A stretch of DNA of 64,000 nucleotides. Source: Aphelocoma coerulescens (taxonomy: Eukaryota; Chordata; Aves; Passeriformes; Corvidae). The stretch is taken from positions 14,069,301-14,133,300 of the forward strand of contig NW_027184085.1 in assembly GCF_041296385.1 (NCBI RefSeq). The letters run 5' to 3'. The notes under the pieces were generated by a model. The model was not told the DNA's origin. It did not search any database and worked only from the letters and a program-made list of their open reading frames with translations. Of the stretch, positions 27,205-39,760 are shown one piece after another (within the stretch, counting starts at the first letter, position 1; every line of letters starts with the position of its first letter). The translations under genes were made by a program, and so were the position numbers.

Positions 27205-29607
27205 AGTGAGCTGCTGCTTGCTACATGTTCTTTCCTGAAATCATGCTGCAAGGAGAGGGCATCTCCCTGGAATTAAGTTATCACAGCTGAATCTCAGCTA
27301 GCGTAAACTTTGTGCACTCTCTGCCCCAATCCCTGGCAAGGGTGATAGGACACCTCTTCCAGAACTCTGCAGGAACAAAAGTTTGCATTGCTTTCCCACA
27401 TAGCAAAGGATACACAAGTTCTTTTCCTCCATCACAAGGACCTAATATTTTCTTCCTTTTTCTTAGGAAGCAATATCAACCCTGAGTGCACTAAATGCAT
27501 TTAATGCTGTCTGAGGCGCAGCAGCAATGCACAATAACTGCAAAGCTCTGAAGGTCAGCTGCAAAAATGTCAGTGCTCATGCTAGTGCTTCTCCATAGGT
27601 GTACCTGTTGAAAACACTGCCATAGGAACTAGGTATATTTGCTCCCAGCTATGTTCAGTAGGAGACAATCCTAATTCACAGCTCTCTGAGAATGACTAAC
27701 AGGAAGACCTGAAGCTCTCTTCAGGACAGTTAAACAATTCCTCAGTAGCATTTTTAGGACTGTAGAATAAGGGTATATCAGAGCCTTCTAGTCACTTTTA
27801 AATTAAATTTCTCTCTAATTAATATAAATAAACTAATACTTTGTTGTTGTTGTTTTCTATTTGGAGCCCAGACACATTCTTTTGAGAGAAGATGAAGGGT
27901 GTAGACAGGAATGAAGCACCACTGCCGTTCTTGTCTGCTAAAACAGAATTCCAAAGCACTAATGAAGTTAACATATTTTTGCTTATATGTATGCTGTCAA
28001 GGTTGTGTCAAAAGAAAAGGCACAGAGTAGATGGTAAGGCATGAAAATACTTGTCCAAACTTATAAATGTTATTGGAAAAATTACAAGTAGAGCCACATC
28101 TCCAGAATGCCAGCCTGGTGCGTTAACTAGGAAAGAATACTGCCTCCCTTTTAACTTTTTGTAAATTCTCTTTTTTTCTTTCAACAAACAGTAAACAAGA
28201 TATTGCTCACAGGACACTATAAGCTACATATGTATGTTATGTGTATATAAAATTTAAAAATTATATTAAACATGTTGTGCCATTTAGTTCATTACTTCCA
28301 GGAAACAGAAGTTGGTTTATAGCAAAGCCAGCTGAGCACAAACTCTGTAGGTGAGCTGCTCTGCAAAAAGTGAAATCTGCCCCCTTCCTAAATGCACTTA
28401 TTTCTCTCACTGTTGCATTTCATTCAACTCAGCTTTCAAGTTTATTGGTAACTTGCATTAGAAGTATGGAACCAAGCTCTGAACAGAGAGATTCAGATTT
28501 GCAAGTGTCATACCACCTTCATGAAAACTGCACTCCAATTCCTTGATTCTTGTAATGTTGAAATTTTTCATGGCATTCTCCTCACTTTAAAAATTATATC
28601 AACAATAGAAAACTTAAATCAGAACTTTTTTATTTATTTCTTTTTTAAATTTTTTTCACAATATGAAAAAACCACCACATTGTGGTTCCACCTAAACCCT
28701 TTCCTGGTAAGGATTGGTCATGCCTGATGTTTCTGATTAACATTCTTTCCTTGAGAAAAATTCACTTCTTTTTTTTTTTTTCCCTGTGAAAATTCATAAA
28801 ATTCTTAAATCAACACATACAACATGGATTTGATTTGTTCTGTTATGCTACAAAGATTGGCAAACAATTCTAATAATATAGTCAAAGGCTGCACTGATGA
28901 AAGTTTACTGTCAACTACCAGCATAGCAAGGATACTTACATGGGAAACATTTTCTTTGTCAGAGTTACAGAATTCTTCAATTGAACATTTTCACCTCTAT
29001 TTGTAAAATACTTCCAAATTGTATTCTAAAACTATAAGTGAATATAGTTCAAAAAAACCCCAAAAGTAAACATGGGGGTTGAGGATGGAAACCAAGGCGG
29101 ACAGGCTAACTCACTAACTTCCAGAACTAGGCAGTATCACATAACTTTCTGGAAAAGATCTACAATAATGAGAGTTGTGTTGTACAAGATTCAAATGACA
29201 TAGAAAAACAGACATACACTTTGATGAGAACAAGACAAATTGGCATTAACCATAAACAATGTGGATAAATAACACCTCTCAACCACAGAAACTCAGAATG
29301 GAGAAATTTTGTAAGACCTTTACTTACCAGAAACTGAGGTCTCCCCTGCACCTTTAAATTAATATTATTGCAAAATATAGAATCACTCCATGAAAGTTAT
29401 CTCTTTGTTTTAAATTCTATTCTTATCACTTAGGTATTTTAATTTTTTATTTTACACCAATTTTAATATTCAGCAGTAATTCCAAAAGACATTTTTATTC
29501 AAAACTATGTAGTGCCATAATGTAAAACAGTTCTTTCCATTTCCCTCTCCAAAAAACAGTACAATTTTTTTTTTTTTTTAAGTTTAAGCATTCTCTCTCA
29601 ACTGAAA
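27205..29607. other. Unique AT-rich sequence, no gene seen
   Basis: No gene recognised. Contains T-runs near 28770 and 29564. A good 3' splice-site-like tract ends at about 27467, but the frame after it closes within 16 codons and no clear partner donor was found. Confidence 0.45.
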
Positions 29608-29635
29608 TAAACTTCCAATTCTTATTGGAAGTTTA
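29608..29635. repeat. Perfect 12-bp inverted repeat, 4-nt loop
   Basis: Arms TAAACTTCCAAT (29608-29619) and ATTGGAAGTTTA (29624-29635) pair exactly around TCTT. It sits about 30 bp after a T-run. It has the shape of a tight hairpin, but no RNA family is recognised. Confidence 0.87.
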
Positions 29636-30320
29636 CTGGACACAAACCAATAATTTCTGCACACACAGATAATTTAAATAAAACAAGTCATTAATCAAAA
29701 TCAACCTTCTTTCAGAAGCAAACCCCTGCACAAAGTACTCAACCCATCTCAAAGTTAGTTAGTAGATGCTTATTTGTGCTGGGTAACTTGACACCTTGAG
29801 GAATCTGAACCTCTTGTGAGATTATAAACTACAGCAGGACTTTGGAAAATCCAGGTCTTTCAGGAAGAGCTCAGCTCCCACCTAAATTGTGTTTTTAGAT
29901 CATTAAACTTAGGGGTTTAGTTTTGGGGCTTATTAGGTTTGTTTTGATTAAGGGAGAATATTCTGGAGCAAGTCATTCATGGCTTAAAAAGTAGAGTCCT
30001 TTTCTGTGCTTCTCTACAACAGAGGATACTTTCTCCACGGGTTTGGGTCAATGAATGTTTAAAACACATTTTTTAATTTCATCAGTGGAATAAAACCAAG
30101 AGGAAATGTAAATAAATAACACTAGAAGTTGTCTGAAAAGTCTCTATAGCTGTAGATTCTGTACTATTTATTTATCCCACAAACTTTTGTGATTTTAAGC
30201 AAAGCTTACTTACTTGAGTAAACCAACGGATGTTACCAGCTCTGCAGACATCAGGGATCAGGGCCCAACATTACAATTGGCTATCCTCTGTGTAACCCCA
30301 AATGTAAAATAAATATTCAA
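29636..30320. other. Unique sequence, no gene seen
   Basis: No gene or repeat recognised between the hairpin and the CR1 element. Confidence 0.45.
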
Positions 30321-30850
30321 AGAATCATAGAATGGTTTGGGTTGGAAAGAACCTTAAAGATCATCCAGAGCCAAGCCCCCCACCGCAGTCAGGGACAACT
30401 TCCGCTAGACCAGGTTACTCAGAGCCCCATCCAACCTGGCCTTGAACACTGCCAGAGATAGTGCATCACAGCTTCTCTGGGTGACTTGTGCCAGTCCCTC
30501 ACCACCCTCTGAGTAAAGAATTTCTTCCCAATAGCTAATCTAAACCTGCCTTCCTTCAGTTTAAAGCCATTCCCCTTTGTCTGTCACTACATGACTTTGT
30601 AAAATGTCCCTGTCCAGATTTACTGTAAGCCCCCTTTATGTAGCAGAAGGTCTCTACATACTCTAAGGTCTCCCTGAAGCTTTGTCTTCTCCTGGATATC
30701 AAATCTCTCAGCTGGAACAACATAAAAGATGTGTTTCAGGCCTCTGATCAACTTAGTGACCTCTTCTGGGCCTGTTTCAGCATCTGCATGTCCTTCTTGT
30801 GTTGGGGATCTCAGAGCTGTTATTGTGCAACATTTAGTACAGCCCAAATG
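30321..30850 (-). mobile_element. CR1 LINE 3' end, minus strand, about 0.5 kb
   Basis: It begins with the reverse complement of a CR1 terminus (agaatcatagaatggtttgg) and the conserved gttggaaagaaccttaaaga. Further landmarks are ccatccaacctggccttgaa, the stretch around the 'cacctctgagtaaagaatttcttcc' position (30507-30531) and the region near 30770-30825 that normally describes the 3' end of ORF2/3' UTR. The copy is 5'-truncated; similarity stops between 30820 and 30850. A 75-codon minus-strand frame inside it is not a gene in its own right. Little divergence at the terminus suggests a comparatively young copy. Confidence 0.9.
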
Positions 30851-33800
30851 GGATTATATATTTTGTTTTGGGGTTTTTTGTCTGATTTCAGTGGGAACAA
30901 AGCTGGGCCTTAAAAGCTAAACCAAAAAGATTAAAGAAATTGCATTAAACAAAGTTGATGTAAACACAGTGGTATTTTGATAGTGTTATCAACATTCCAA
31001 AAACTGAAATGCACTCAGATCCCTAGAGAAAATATCCAGAATGTCTCATTTTATAGTTGCTAAGCAAGGAAAGCTACTTCCAAAATACACAGTTAATTAT
31101 TGCCACATGTGTTAGAAAATTATGTGATTTTCTATTTATTTATTTATTTCTAGACAGTTCTTGTTTTGGTTCTGTTTGTCCATTTTATACATCTCTGTAT
31201 TATTTCTATGTGCAAAATAAAAGAAGTGAGTACTTTTTCATGGGACATCAGAGTCTCAATCTGTCATGACTTGTTCTTGAACAGTATTTATTGAAGTTAT
31301 TTATTAATACGTGAAATAACCTGTCCTGCAACTCTAAATATATTCTGCAGGAGTATTATTGCATTGGGACATGGAAAAAAAAAAATCATTGGAGAATTTT
31401 AGAAGACATATGTACATTGAAAAGAGGATTTGATCCTTCTCTAGCATCCATCAGCCACTTCTAACCCAGAAATGTCAAAAGTGACAGATTTCAGCAAATG
31501 TGGCCTTTTGTCCATACAACAATAGATTTCACATGCACACAGGTGCCTATGGACCTACTTTCTATCAGAAGAACAGTGAAATATTTCAATGTTTGCAATC
31601 AGCATGGCAATGATGAGCTTCAAACACATTGCTTGCAATGCTCAAATTAAGTGTCAGTTAGTGTCTTTCAATATCTTCAAATGAGTTTCATTTCATGGTT
31701 TGCCAGAAAATTGGGGGAAGTTATGCCAGAAAATCAGGAGAAGTCACACATAAATTTTCTCTGTGAAACAGAGAAGAAAATTAAAAGAGGAAACGGGCAG
31801 AGTACCTCCTTACTGGTATCTTGTTGTGGAGTACAGGAATGACATACCCTTCCTTGAAGTCATGTGAACACTTTTAAAATTAGTGGGAAACTTTGAAGCG
31901 ATGAAGATTCATACTGAATCTAAACCTCTACTGCTCTTTGTAGTTTTACTTTTAACTTTTGCTCAAAGTCTATTAGTTTAAAGTTTCTAGTTTAGTTTAG
32001 ATAAACCCCAGGTTTTGGCACATTTCAGGCACAAAAGTGCAACCCGGCCTCCGCTGCCATTATCTAGTTTTACAGTTCTATGGATGTCCTGGGCAATAGG
32101 ACTTGACCACCTATAAGTGAAACCCTGAGATAAGTTGCATGACATGTAATTGCTCCCAGATAACTCCCAAATATAGACCAAGAGTTAGAACAGTCCATTC
32201 AAAGGGGCATGTTGCACATGGACAGTGTGTTTTGACGGGTTGAATTTTGTGAATATGGGCTCTGAGTGTTGCCTGAGCCCTAATGCCAGAAGGAAACATT
32301 TATCCAGTGACAATCTCTGCTTGTTACCTCAGACTGACTTTGAACCCTCCTTTTATTTTCTGGCAAATATTTATGTAGGTGATCCCATCTCAATGCTAGG
32401 AAATGTGATATTTTAACAACAAAAAGGCAGAGTCTATATACCTATAAAAATACCATGGGTCAGCTGGTAATTGAACAGACTAACCTCTAGTGAAATGCTA
32501 TTGAGAGCAACATATAAAAATGAAGGACATACTAGGTCCAGTAAGTTACCTCTTCAGATTTTGTTATGATCTTGTTATTTGATATGTAGAATCCCCAAAA
32601 TATCTCTCTGGAGCAACATTTCTAAGAACCAAAGCAGAATATGTTCTTCACTGGGTCCCTTTACTCTCCTGTGGACAAGGTCAATGAGACTTAAAATGGC
32701 TATAAATCATATTACTGGGGTAAAGTGCAGGAAAAGGACTCTGGTGCAAGAAAAAAAATATATCAATATCTGTGGCTTTCAGCATGTTCCTGCTCTCTCA
32801 CCAGAACCTTGCATTCCAATGAGACCACATTTGAAATTCTCTGCCATAAACAGTTAATGGGTACAGGGTCCAGCCAGTTCACAAACAGGGGGAAAGACAA
32901 GAAGCAGAATATAGAACGTTCATTACTTTCCTACTCCCTGCCTTGAGGAAAAAAAAATCTTCCAATTCTTCACTCTCTTAACCTCAGATTTCAATACATC
33001 AACACTTACCTGTTTCTGGAGTAGGTAAAATCCAATGTCTGAATGAATATAGTGAGAGCCTCAGAGGATTCTCAGATTGAAATAAATTGCTGGGGGGAGG
33101 GCAGGTGGAGAAAGAAAGAAAGAAAAAAATCCCAACACTTTACATTTTTTGCTATATGTGTGACATTTTTACCAATGGAGAGGACTTTTCCCAAAATTCT
33201 GCTGTTTCTCCTGGACATAGCCTGATCATTAGAGCCAGCTGCTGCATCAGAAATGAAAGTAAGATGGAAGGCTAATGACCCTAGCCCTTTTAAAAACCTT
33301 GCCCTGGCAGTGCTGCAGAGCAGAAGACACAGCTGTCTTCTTTCAGCTTCTGACAGGCACAAGGATATATTTTTGCTTTATCATTTTTACTGAAAAATGT
33401 TACCAGGTGGGAGAAGACAGTTCTGGTGGCTTGAAACTATGTCAGCTGATAACTTCAAGTCTGTGTATGACATACAAGTTTCTAATTGCTACAACCCTGC
33501 CTTAATAGATTTGCCTTGAAAATTTTCATGTAAATTAGTTTTATCATGGGGATATAGAAGAAGGTCTCATTGGTCTTGATAAAGAGCCCCAAGTGAGTTT
33601 GTATAGGAAAAGTTCATGCATAAATTACAATCGATGATATTTGAATATTAATTATGTATCCATTTTTGCAGAAAATGAGCCCAGTACTGGAACAATTTTA
33701 TTACAGCTTTTCTAAGCAGTGTTTGTGTATGTGTTGCTTTCTAACCTGCATAGTTGTTACAGATAATATAGACTATTATTTGTTCTCTGACTCTTATGTG

Positions 33801-34360
33801 CATCCAAATTACACTGAAATTGAATGGTGAAGTTATTGAAAATCCTGGGAAAACTTAGCTGGTCTTCATAACTCACATGCTCATCCCCCATACTTTGCAG
33901 TATAGAAGACCTAGTGGAAAAGCAGTAAGATGTAGAAGACATTTTACACTCCAAGTTCAACCCAGAATATTTTATTGAAAAACTTTTTATACAACTACTC
34001 TTTAACTAAACATTGATTAGCTGAATGCCTGTATTAATTTTGGAGCATTTATATGTTTTAACAGTTTTATGCTACTCATTTCTGCTACTCATAAATAAAC
34101 ACTTCTAAGAACATTTGTGACCAGGTTGTTTGCAGGCTGCTACTGATCATGGGCAACTTTTGATATCAGAAAACACTTTCAAGACATTTTCAAAGGACAC
34201 AGATGTATAAGACAGAAGAAAATTAGAAACCAATTTCATAGTCAATTTTGTAGAGTCTCTATATACAAAAAGAACTGTTTGTCCATAAACTATAAAATAA
34301 ATGAAAAAATAAAGGCTGAAGGATCCAAGGAGCCTTTAAGTTTAAACTACTATTCACTTT
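30851..34360. other. Unique sequence, no gene seen
   Basis: No gene recognised. Contains a (TTTA)n stretch near 31132-31148, A-runs near 31375 and a short (GAAA)n run near 33108-33128. Several 60-96-codon frames look like chance. Confidence 0.45.
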
Positions 34361-34499
34361 CTTGTCTTTAACCAACCTTCAGCCCATGGAAAAAGTTCTC
34401 TTCCAACCTTCTGGCAACTTGACTTGTTTAATAATCTCTAATAATCTATGGCAGAAAACAGACTGCATCTCTGGCTCTCTTTTATCTTTGTGCTTTATA

Positions 34500-35000
34500 G
34501 ATGCCCTCAGAGAGCTCCAGAAGGCCAGCAAGAAGAGAATTCTCTTAGCAGAAGCCATGCTGACTCCTTCCCAACAGGCCATGCTCATTCATGCACACAC
34601 TGATCACATTCTTTATTGTGCACTCCAGCATTTAATCAGGAATGGAAATAGGACCCACTGGTCTGTGGTTCCCCAGACTCCTCCACATCCTTTTTCCAGA
34701 TGGGATTACACAGCTCCCTGCTCTTAAACTGCAGCTATTGGCAGCAGCCTTGGCCAGCTCTTCTGCAGCTTCACATCGGAGTTTATTCAGTGCTGTCAGG
34801 AGAATGACATCTGGCCCAAAGTGTACCTACTTTGTCTAATGCTTCCTTTACACTCACCTCAAATTCACCTACCTCCTCAGACCTATCTGCTGCATCAAAC
34901 CTGTGAGGGAAATCTTCCCAGCTATTTCCCAGCAGCAAAGTCTGCATGCTAGAAAAATATCCAGTAAAAATCTTGTCACTGTGGCTGGCAATTTTCCTGT
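34500..35000 (-). mobile_element. Old CR1-type LINE reverse-transcriptase remnant, minus strand
   Basis: The plus strand reads like the complement of a CR1 reverse-transcriptase region. A segment near 34550-34580 corresponds to the DSQHG-type motif, actggtctgtggttcccc (34656-34673) corresponds to the GNYRP-type motif, and tccagatgg downstream to the VFKK region. Near 34804, aatgacatctggccc corresponds to the GPDGIHP motif. The order is right for a minus-strand copy, but the frame is broken many times and divergence is high, so this is an old insertion. The 121-codon plus-strand frame at 34362-34727 is the antisense of this repeat and not a gene. Edges are approximate. Confidence 0.6.
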
Positions 35001-35040
35001 GATTTACCATTTCCCCTCTCATAAATTCAATTAGAATTTT

Positions 35041-37100
35041 AATCTGGGTACAAAATTCTATTGTCTCTAAAAAGAGAGTATTCCAGGGAATGTATTACAT
35101 TTTTTTGACATTCACACCATAGTAATTGATTGCAGTATTTATCCCTCCATACTATTTTAACATAAACAGTGCATATAATTACAGATATTTCTACAACAGA
35201 AACAAAATAGAAGGCACATTCTTATCAAGAAGAAAGTTTGCAAAAATGGACAAGTGTTAGTTTTACATTTCCTTTAAAAATTAACTGGAATCCAGAGCTA
35301 AAACTACAGCTTGTCACACCACATCCTAGTATTCCCAGTATTGCTTCCTGCATTATTTCTTTTTATTTCAATTGCCAAAGAGTGTATTGTTTCCTAGTCA
35401 CGCTTTGCCAGGAAAATAAGCATAATAAGAAGAAACAGACTAAACAGCTTAGATGATGGGGAGATCTAAAAAGATGTACTTTTTTCTCAGATTCACCAAG
35501 CTATGACTTTTTCTGGGATTTTCAATTTAAAACATAACCCTCCCTGAACTGAGGATTGCATTTGAAGGATTTTGTGCACTTTTTCTTCAGAGCTCATTTT
35601 GAGTATGTATTTGCCAAACAAGAGTTAGACTACATAAACTTCCTCTCTTATGTTATGAAGAAACCCACAATTTTTTTGACAAGTATAATCACAGATAAAT
35701 TCCCTACCTTCATAAGTATTACTTTAAAAATCTACTTTCCCCATTCAAGATATAAAGGTGTAATTTTACTTTCTGAATTAATAAATGGCATTACTATTAT
35801 TTGATAATAGCATTATCAATCTCAAATTCTCTATTTTATGGATATCCCTTTATATAAATACAAATAATCTATCCGGTGCTCATCGTTTATGCCACCTGCA
35901 AGTCAGGAGAGCCTGGAAAAGTTAGCAGAACAAAAAGCATTTTGCTATCTTGAACAGTCAACTGTTTCTGTACTGTCTGCAGTTTGGCATTTCTGTACTT
36001 CCTATATACTTGAAGTCATTGAAATAAATTCAGTACGGTCAAGCAGAAATTCTGGACTCTTTTCCAGATTAGTGTCACATCTTGAATCAACAATTTTATA
36101 TTTATAGTGCCTAAAGTACACTAGCTGCTCAAATCTGTTTTGGATGGTTGAGTAAATCACTAAAACCCAATGAATGAACTTACCTGTTAATTCTTCAAAT
36201 AAGCAGAATGTTAGATTTAAAGAAGTTATATTTAGTAGCTAATTATCAGTCTGAACTGCCATTGAACGAGCTGGCAAGGTGAACTTAATACAGCTAAATT
36301 AGTAATACACAGCAGCTTCAAACATTTCAGAAGGGTTCCCAATCTTAGGAATTTAATTCGAGATTAAGGTCTTGAATCAGAAAACTATGTCTGCACGAAA
36401 CTGAGTCTACACTGTTTTTACAATGCCAAGTGCATCTGGCAAATCATGATCAAGTAAACACACAAAAAGAGTTTGCCTGTTAACGTCCTGGCACAATTCC
36501 CAGTGATTCTGTCTACATGAACTGAAAATAACAGCACCTGGAGGTCATAAAGTGAAGCATTTTCATAGTTTTTTCCTGTTCTTGCTAGCATTCAGTGTAA
36601 AGTGAGCCTGAATCTGGGAAAATCTGTATGTGTTTAAGAAATGTATTTTAAAACTTTCTTAACTCATGTAATTCTGGAGAGACTGATAAGGGAAATCTAA
36701 ATTCTGAGACATTTTACAGATATTGAGAACTGAAGTGTATGGCCACCATGAGGACAGAGCTCTGCTAGCATTCTCATAGGATTGACAACACTCCAAACCT
36801 TCACCAACTCTAGGGTTCCAATGCCTAGTTTTAAAAGCTTTAGACCTGCAGCCGGTGCTCTAATGAGATTTAGTACAGTCTCTTACAAAATGAGAAAAGA
36901 AAGAGAGAAAGAACTGAGGCCTCTTAACTACTCTGATTGTCTCACTGTACTACATCAAGAATCAGGTAGTTTGGCCACATCTTTGCAGACACCATCCGTA
37001 AAGACAAAGATCTTATTCTAACAGAATATAATAGACAATATCTATTTTATATATAATATAAAAGAGAATAATATGATACTAAGATTCCAAATACTGTGAT
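35041..37100. other. Unique AT-rich sequence, no gene seen
   Basis: No gene or repeat recognised. Very AT-rich near 37025-37080, just before the large CR1 copy. Confidence 0.45.
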
Positions 37101-37114
37101 CTTACACAGTGATG

Positions 37115-38733
37115 GACCAAGGGGGTCTCAGTGCCTTGACCTGGAGGACCATGACTGTGACAATGATCAACCCACACTCAATCCTGAAATTGTGTGAGAT
37201 CTGCTGCTCCAGCTCCCTACAAATCTGTGGGGCCTGATGGGATTCATCCAAGAATCCCCAAATTCCTGGCTGATGTCATCACAAAACCTCTCTCGATTTT
37301 TAAGAGGTCTTGGGATTTCAGAGAGGTCCCAGCTGACTGGAAGCTGGCAAATATTGTCCCAGTTTTCAAGAAGAGGAAGAAGGAGGACCCCGAAACTACA
37401 GGTTTGTCAGCCTCACTTCAGTGTCTGGTAAAGTTACAGACAAGATTATTCTGGGAGGTATTGAAAAACATCTGAAGGATGACACAGTCATTGGTCACAG
37501 CCAGCAAGGCTTCATGTGGGGAAAGTCCTGCTTATTAAACCTGATTTCCTTTCATGACAAGGTAACCCACACAGCTGACCAAGGGGATCCAGTTGACTGA
37601 ATCTTTTTGCATTTTAGCAAAGCTTTTGATATTGTCTCTCACTGCATCCTTCTGGACAAAACGCCCAGCTCACAGTGGGACAAACACATCATGTGATGGG
37701 TGAGCAGCTGGCTCATGGGTGGGGCACAAAGGGTTACAGTGAATGCTGGTGACCTGTCAATGATGGGGTTCCACAGGGCTCCATCCTTGGCCCTGTGCTC
37801 TTCAACATCTTCATAAATGACTTGGACACAGGACTGGAAGGGATACTGAGCAAGTTCACAGATGATATAAAACTGGGAGGAGCTATTGACTTCCTTGAGG
37901 GCAGGAAGGTCCTGCAGAGAGACCCAAAACTTAGAGAGATGGGCAATCACCAATGGTAAAAAGTTCAATAAGGGAAAGTGCCGGATTCTGCACCTGGGAT
38001 GGGGCAACCCTGGATGTACTGACAGACTGGGGAATGAGAGGCTGGAGAGCAGCACTACAGAAAGGGACCTGTGGGTCCTGGTGGATAGCAAGTTGAACAA
38101 GAGTCAGCAGTGCCCTGGCAGCCAGGAGGGCCAACCCCGTCCTGGGGGCATCAGGCACAGCATCGCCAGCTGGGCAAGGGAGGGGATTGTCCTGCTCTGC
38201 TCTGAGCTGGGGCGGCCTCACCTCGAGTGCTGGGGGCAGTTTTGGGTGCCACATTATGAGAAAGACATGAAACTATTAGAGAGTGTCCAAAGGAGGGGCA
38301 TGAGGGTGGTGAAGGGTCTGGAGCAGAAGCCATATGAGAAGAGGCTGAGGTCACTTGGTCTGTTCAGCCTGGAGCAGACTGAGGAGAGAGCTCATTGGAG
38401 TTACAACTTCCTTGTGAGAGAAAGAGGAGGGGCAGACACTGATCTCTGCTCTGTGGTGACAGTGACAGGACCTGAGGGAATGGCCTGAAACTGTGTCAGG
38501 GGAGGTTTAGGCTGGGTATCAGGAAAAGGTTCTTCACCCAGAGGGTGGTTGGGCACTGGAACAGGGTCCTGAGGGAAGTGGTAACAGCATCAAGCCTGAC
38601 AGAGTTCAAGAAGTGTTTGGACAATGCTCTCAGGCACATGGAAGGATTCTTGGGGTGTCCTGTGAAGGGCCAGGAGATGGACTTGATATTCCTTGTGGGT
38701 CTCTTCCAACTCAGTATGTTCTGTGATTCTGTG
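37115..38733 (+). mobile_element. CR1 LINE, 5'-truncated, 3' 1.6 kb, inactive
   Basis: CR1 is a non-LTR retrotransposon encoding an endonuclease/reverse transcriptase; a full copy is about 4.5 kb, so this one keeps roughly the last third. In order: GPDGIHPR (about 37230), ADWKLANIVPVFKK (about 37330), a frameshifted KEDP region (37380), SQQGF (37500), FSKAFD (37616), INDLDTG (about 37815) and FTDD (37855-37866). The last replaces the usual FADD catalytic motif. Then comes the long C-terminal frame 37886-38488 with typical thumb-region words (SVQRRGM, RLRSLGLFSLEQ) and the 3' untranslated region, ending in TTCTGTGATTCTGTG at 38733. At least one in-frame stop (near 37598) and frameshifts make it dead. 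The left edge is approximate. Confidence 0.93.
37194..38488 (+). pseudogene. CR1 ORF2 reverse-transcriptase fragment, broken
   Basis: This is the coding part of the CR1 copy, now split between frames. The first open piece (37194-37475) holds the GPDGIHP and VFKK motifs of the reverse-transcriptase fingers. A frame shift near 37390 turns the normal GNYRPVS motif into an unrelated run. The middle part has an in-frame TGA near 37598 between the SQQGF motif and FSKAFD. The last piece (37886-38488, 200 codons) is the best preserved and is the conserved C-terminal region. The active-site motif reads FTDD rather than FADD. Such changes are the usual decay of a dead LINE copy. It has no cellular gene function that I can infer. 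Confidence 0.9.
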
Positions 38734-39370
38734 AAATTTAGATTCTCTGACGCAAAACATGGAAAAAAAGTAAAAATTTAAAAAGGGGCACATTTTCAAA
38801 ACTTGCTCAGCTTTGTCTACAGATTCTGCTCTGCAGAAACTCTGAGTGTAAAGTTTAGATTACAAACACATGCATGTTTTCCATAGCACATTGCCTTCCC
38901 CAGCTTAGAAGAAAAGGAAAGGCTGAAAAAAATCTTCCAAAGTCAGCCCCCTCACTAGCAGAGTGTTTTTAGCAGGAAGGGTGGCATCCAGTTTGACAAA
39001 TTCTCATTCTTACATAAGAAAAAAAAATGCTTGTGGTGATATAGCATACAAGGACTAAGTGATATTGCAAACATGTGATTTGTGTACCTGAGCTGAGAGA
39101 AGAACATTTTCATTTAGTCCAAAACTAAGCGCCATCAAGAATTCCCATGAATTAGAGGTTTTCTAAGTCTTGAAGGGAAAAACTCAGTATATAGGACTGT
39201 CTCATATAAGATTATCCTTAGGGATAAACCTTGTTTATGTGTTTTGTCCAAGAACAGATAATAATGAATCACTAGCTAAATATGAGTCAACAAAGTACTG
39301 CTCTTGCAAAAAAACAGGCAAAGCCATACTCAGATGTTTATCCACAAGTATTGCTTTCTGCTCTACTGAT
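38734..39370. other. Unique sequence, no gene seen
   Basis: Nothing recognised between the CR1 copy and an older remnant. Confidence 0.45.
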
Positions 39371-39379
39371 CTTTAGTCA

Positions 39380-39760
39380 GGCCTGTGATGGAATGGTGCA
39401 TTCAGTTCTCTGAACTGCACTTCAAAAACTGTAAACTAACTGCACTGGATCCACAAGAAAGGAAATAATATTATCATACCTATAGAAAGAATAAATATGA
39501 GAAAGGACAGGACTGTTTAACCTGCAGGTAAGAACAATCTTGAAACAGATACCAATTTGCTGCAAAAAGAAAGGGCTTGTTTCAATGGTCAAAATAGATT
39601 TAAAAGAATAAATAATTTTTTGGGAGAAAAACTCCTGTTGAATACTGGAAAATCTTTCTAACACTGGGGTAAATGAAGTATTAGAATAATTTCCACAAGA
39701 GGAGATAGACATTTTTGATGCTTGCAGCTTTTAAAAATGCACATGTTCATCAGGAACATT
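39380..39760 (+). mobile_element. Ancient CR1/L3-like LINE 3' remnant, plus strand
   Basis: A run of words in the right order matches the 3' end of old amniote CR1-type LINEs. These are a 'ggaatggtgcattcagtt' segment (39390-39407), a 'gggcttgttt' word (39571-39580), 'ggaaaatctttctaacac' (39648-39665), then 'agtattagaataatttccac' and 'gatagacatttttgatg'. These correspond to the conserved C-terminal and 3'-untranslated region. Gaps and substitutions are many, so this is an old insertion. The 96-codon minus-strand frame at 39422-39712 lies inside it and is not a gene. Confidence 0.5.

Noticed and set aside
27440..27600. Possible exon after TTTTTCTTAG at about 27467
   Set aside because: Frame closes within 16 codons and no good donor is near.
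34362..34727. 121-codon plus-strand frame
   Set aside because: Much of it is the antisense of an old CR1 reverse-transcriptase remnant; no independent support for a gene.
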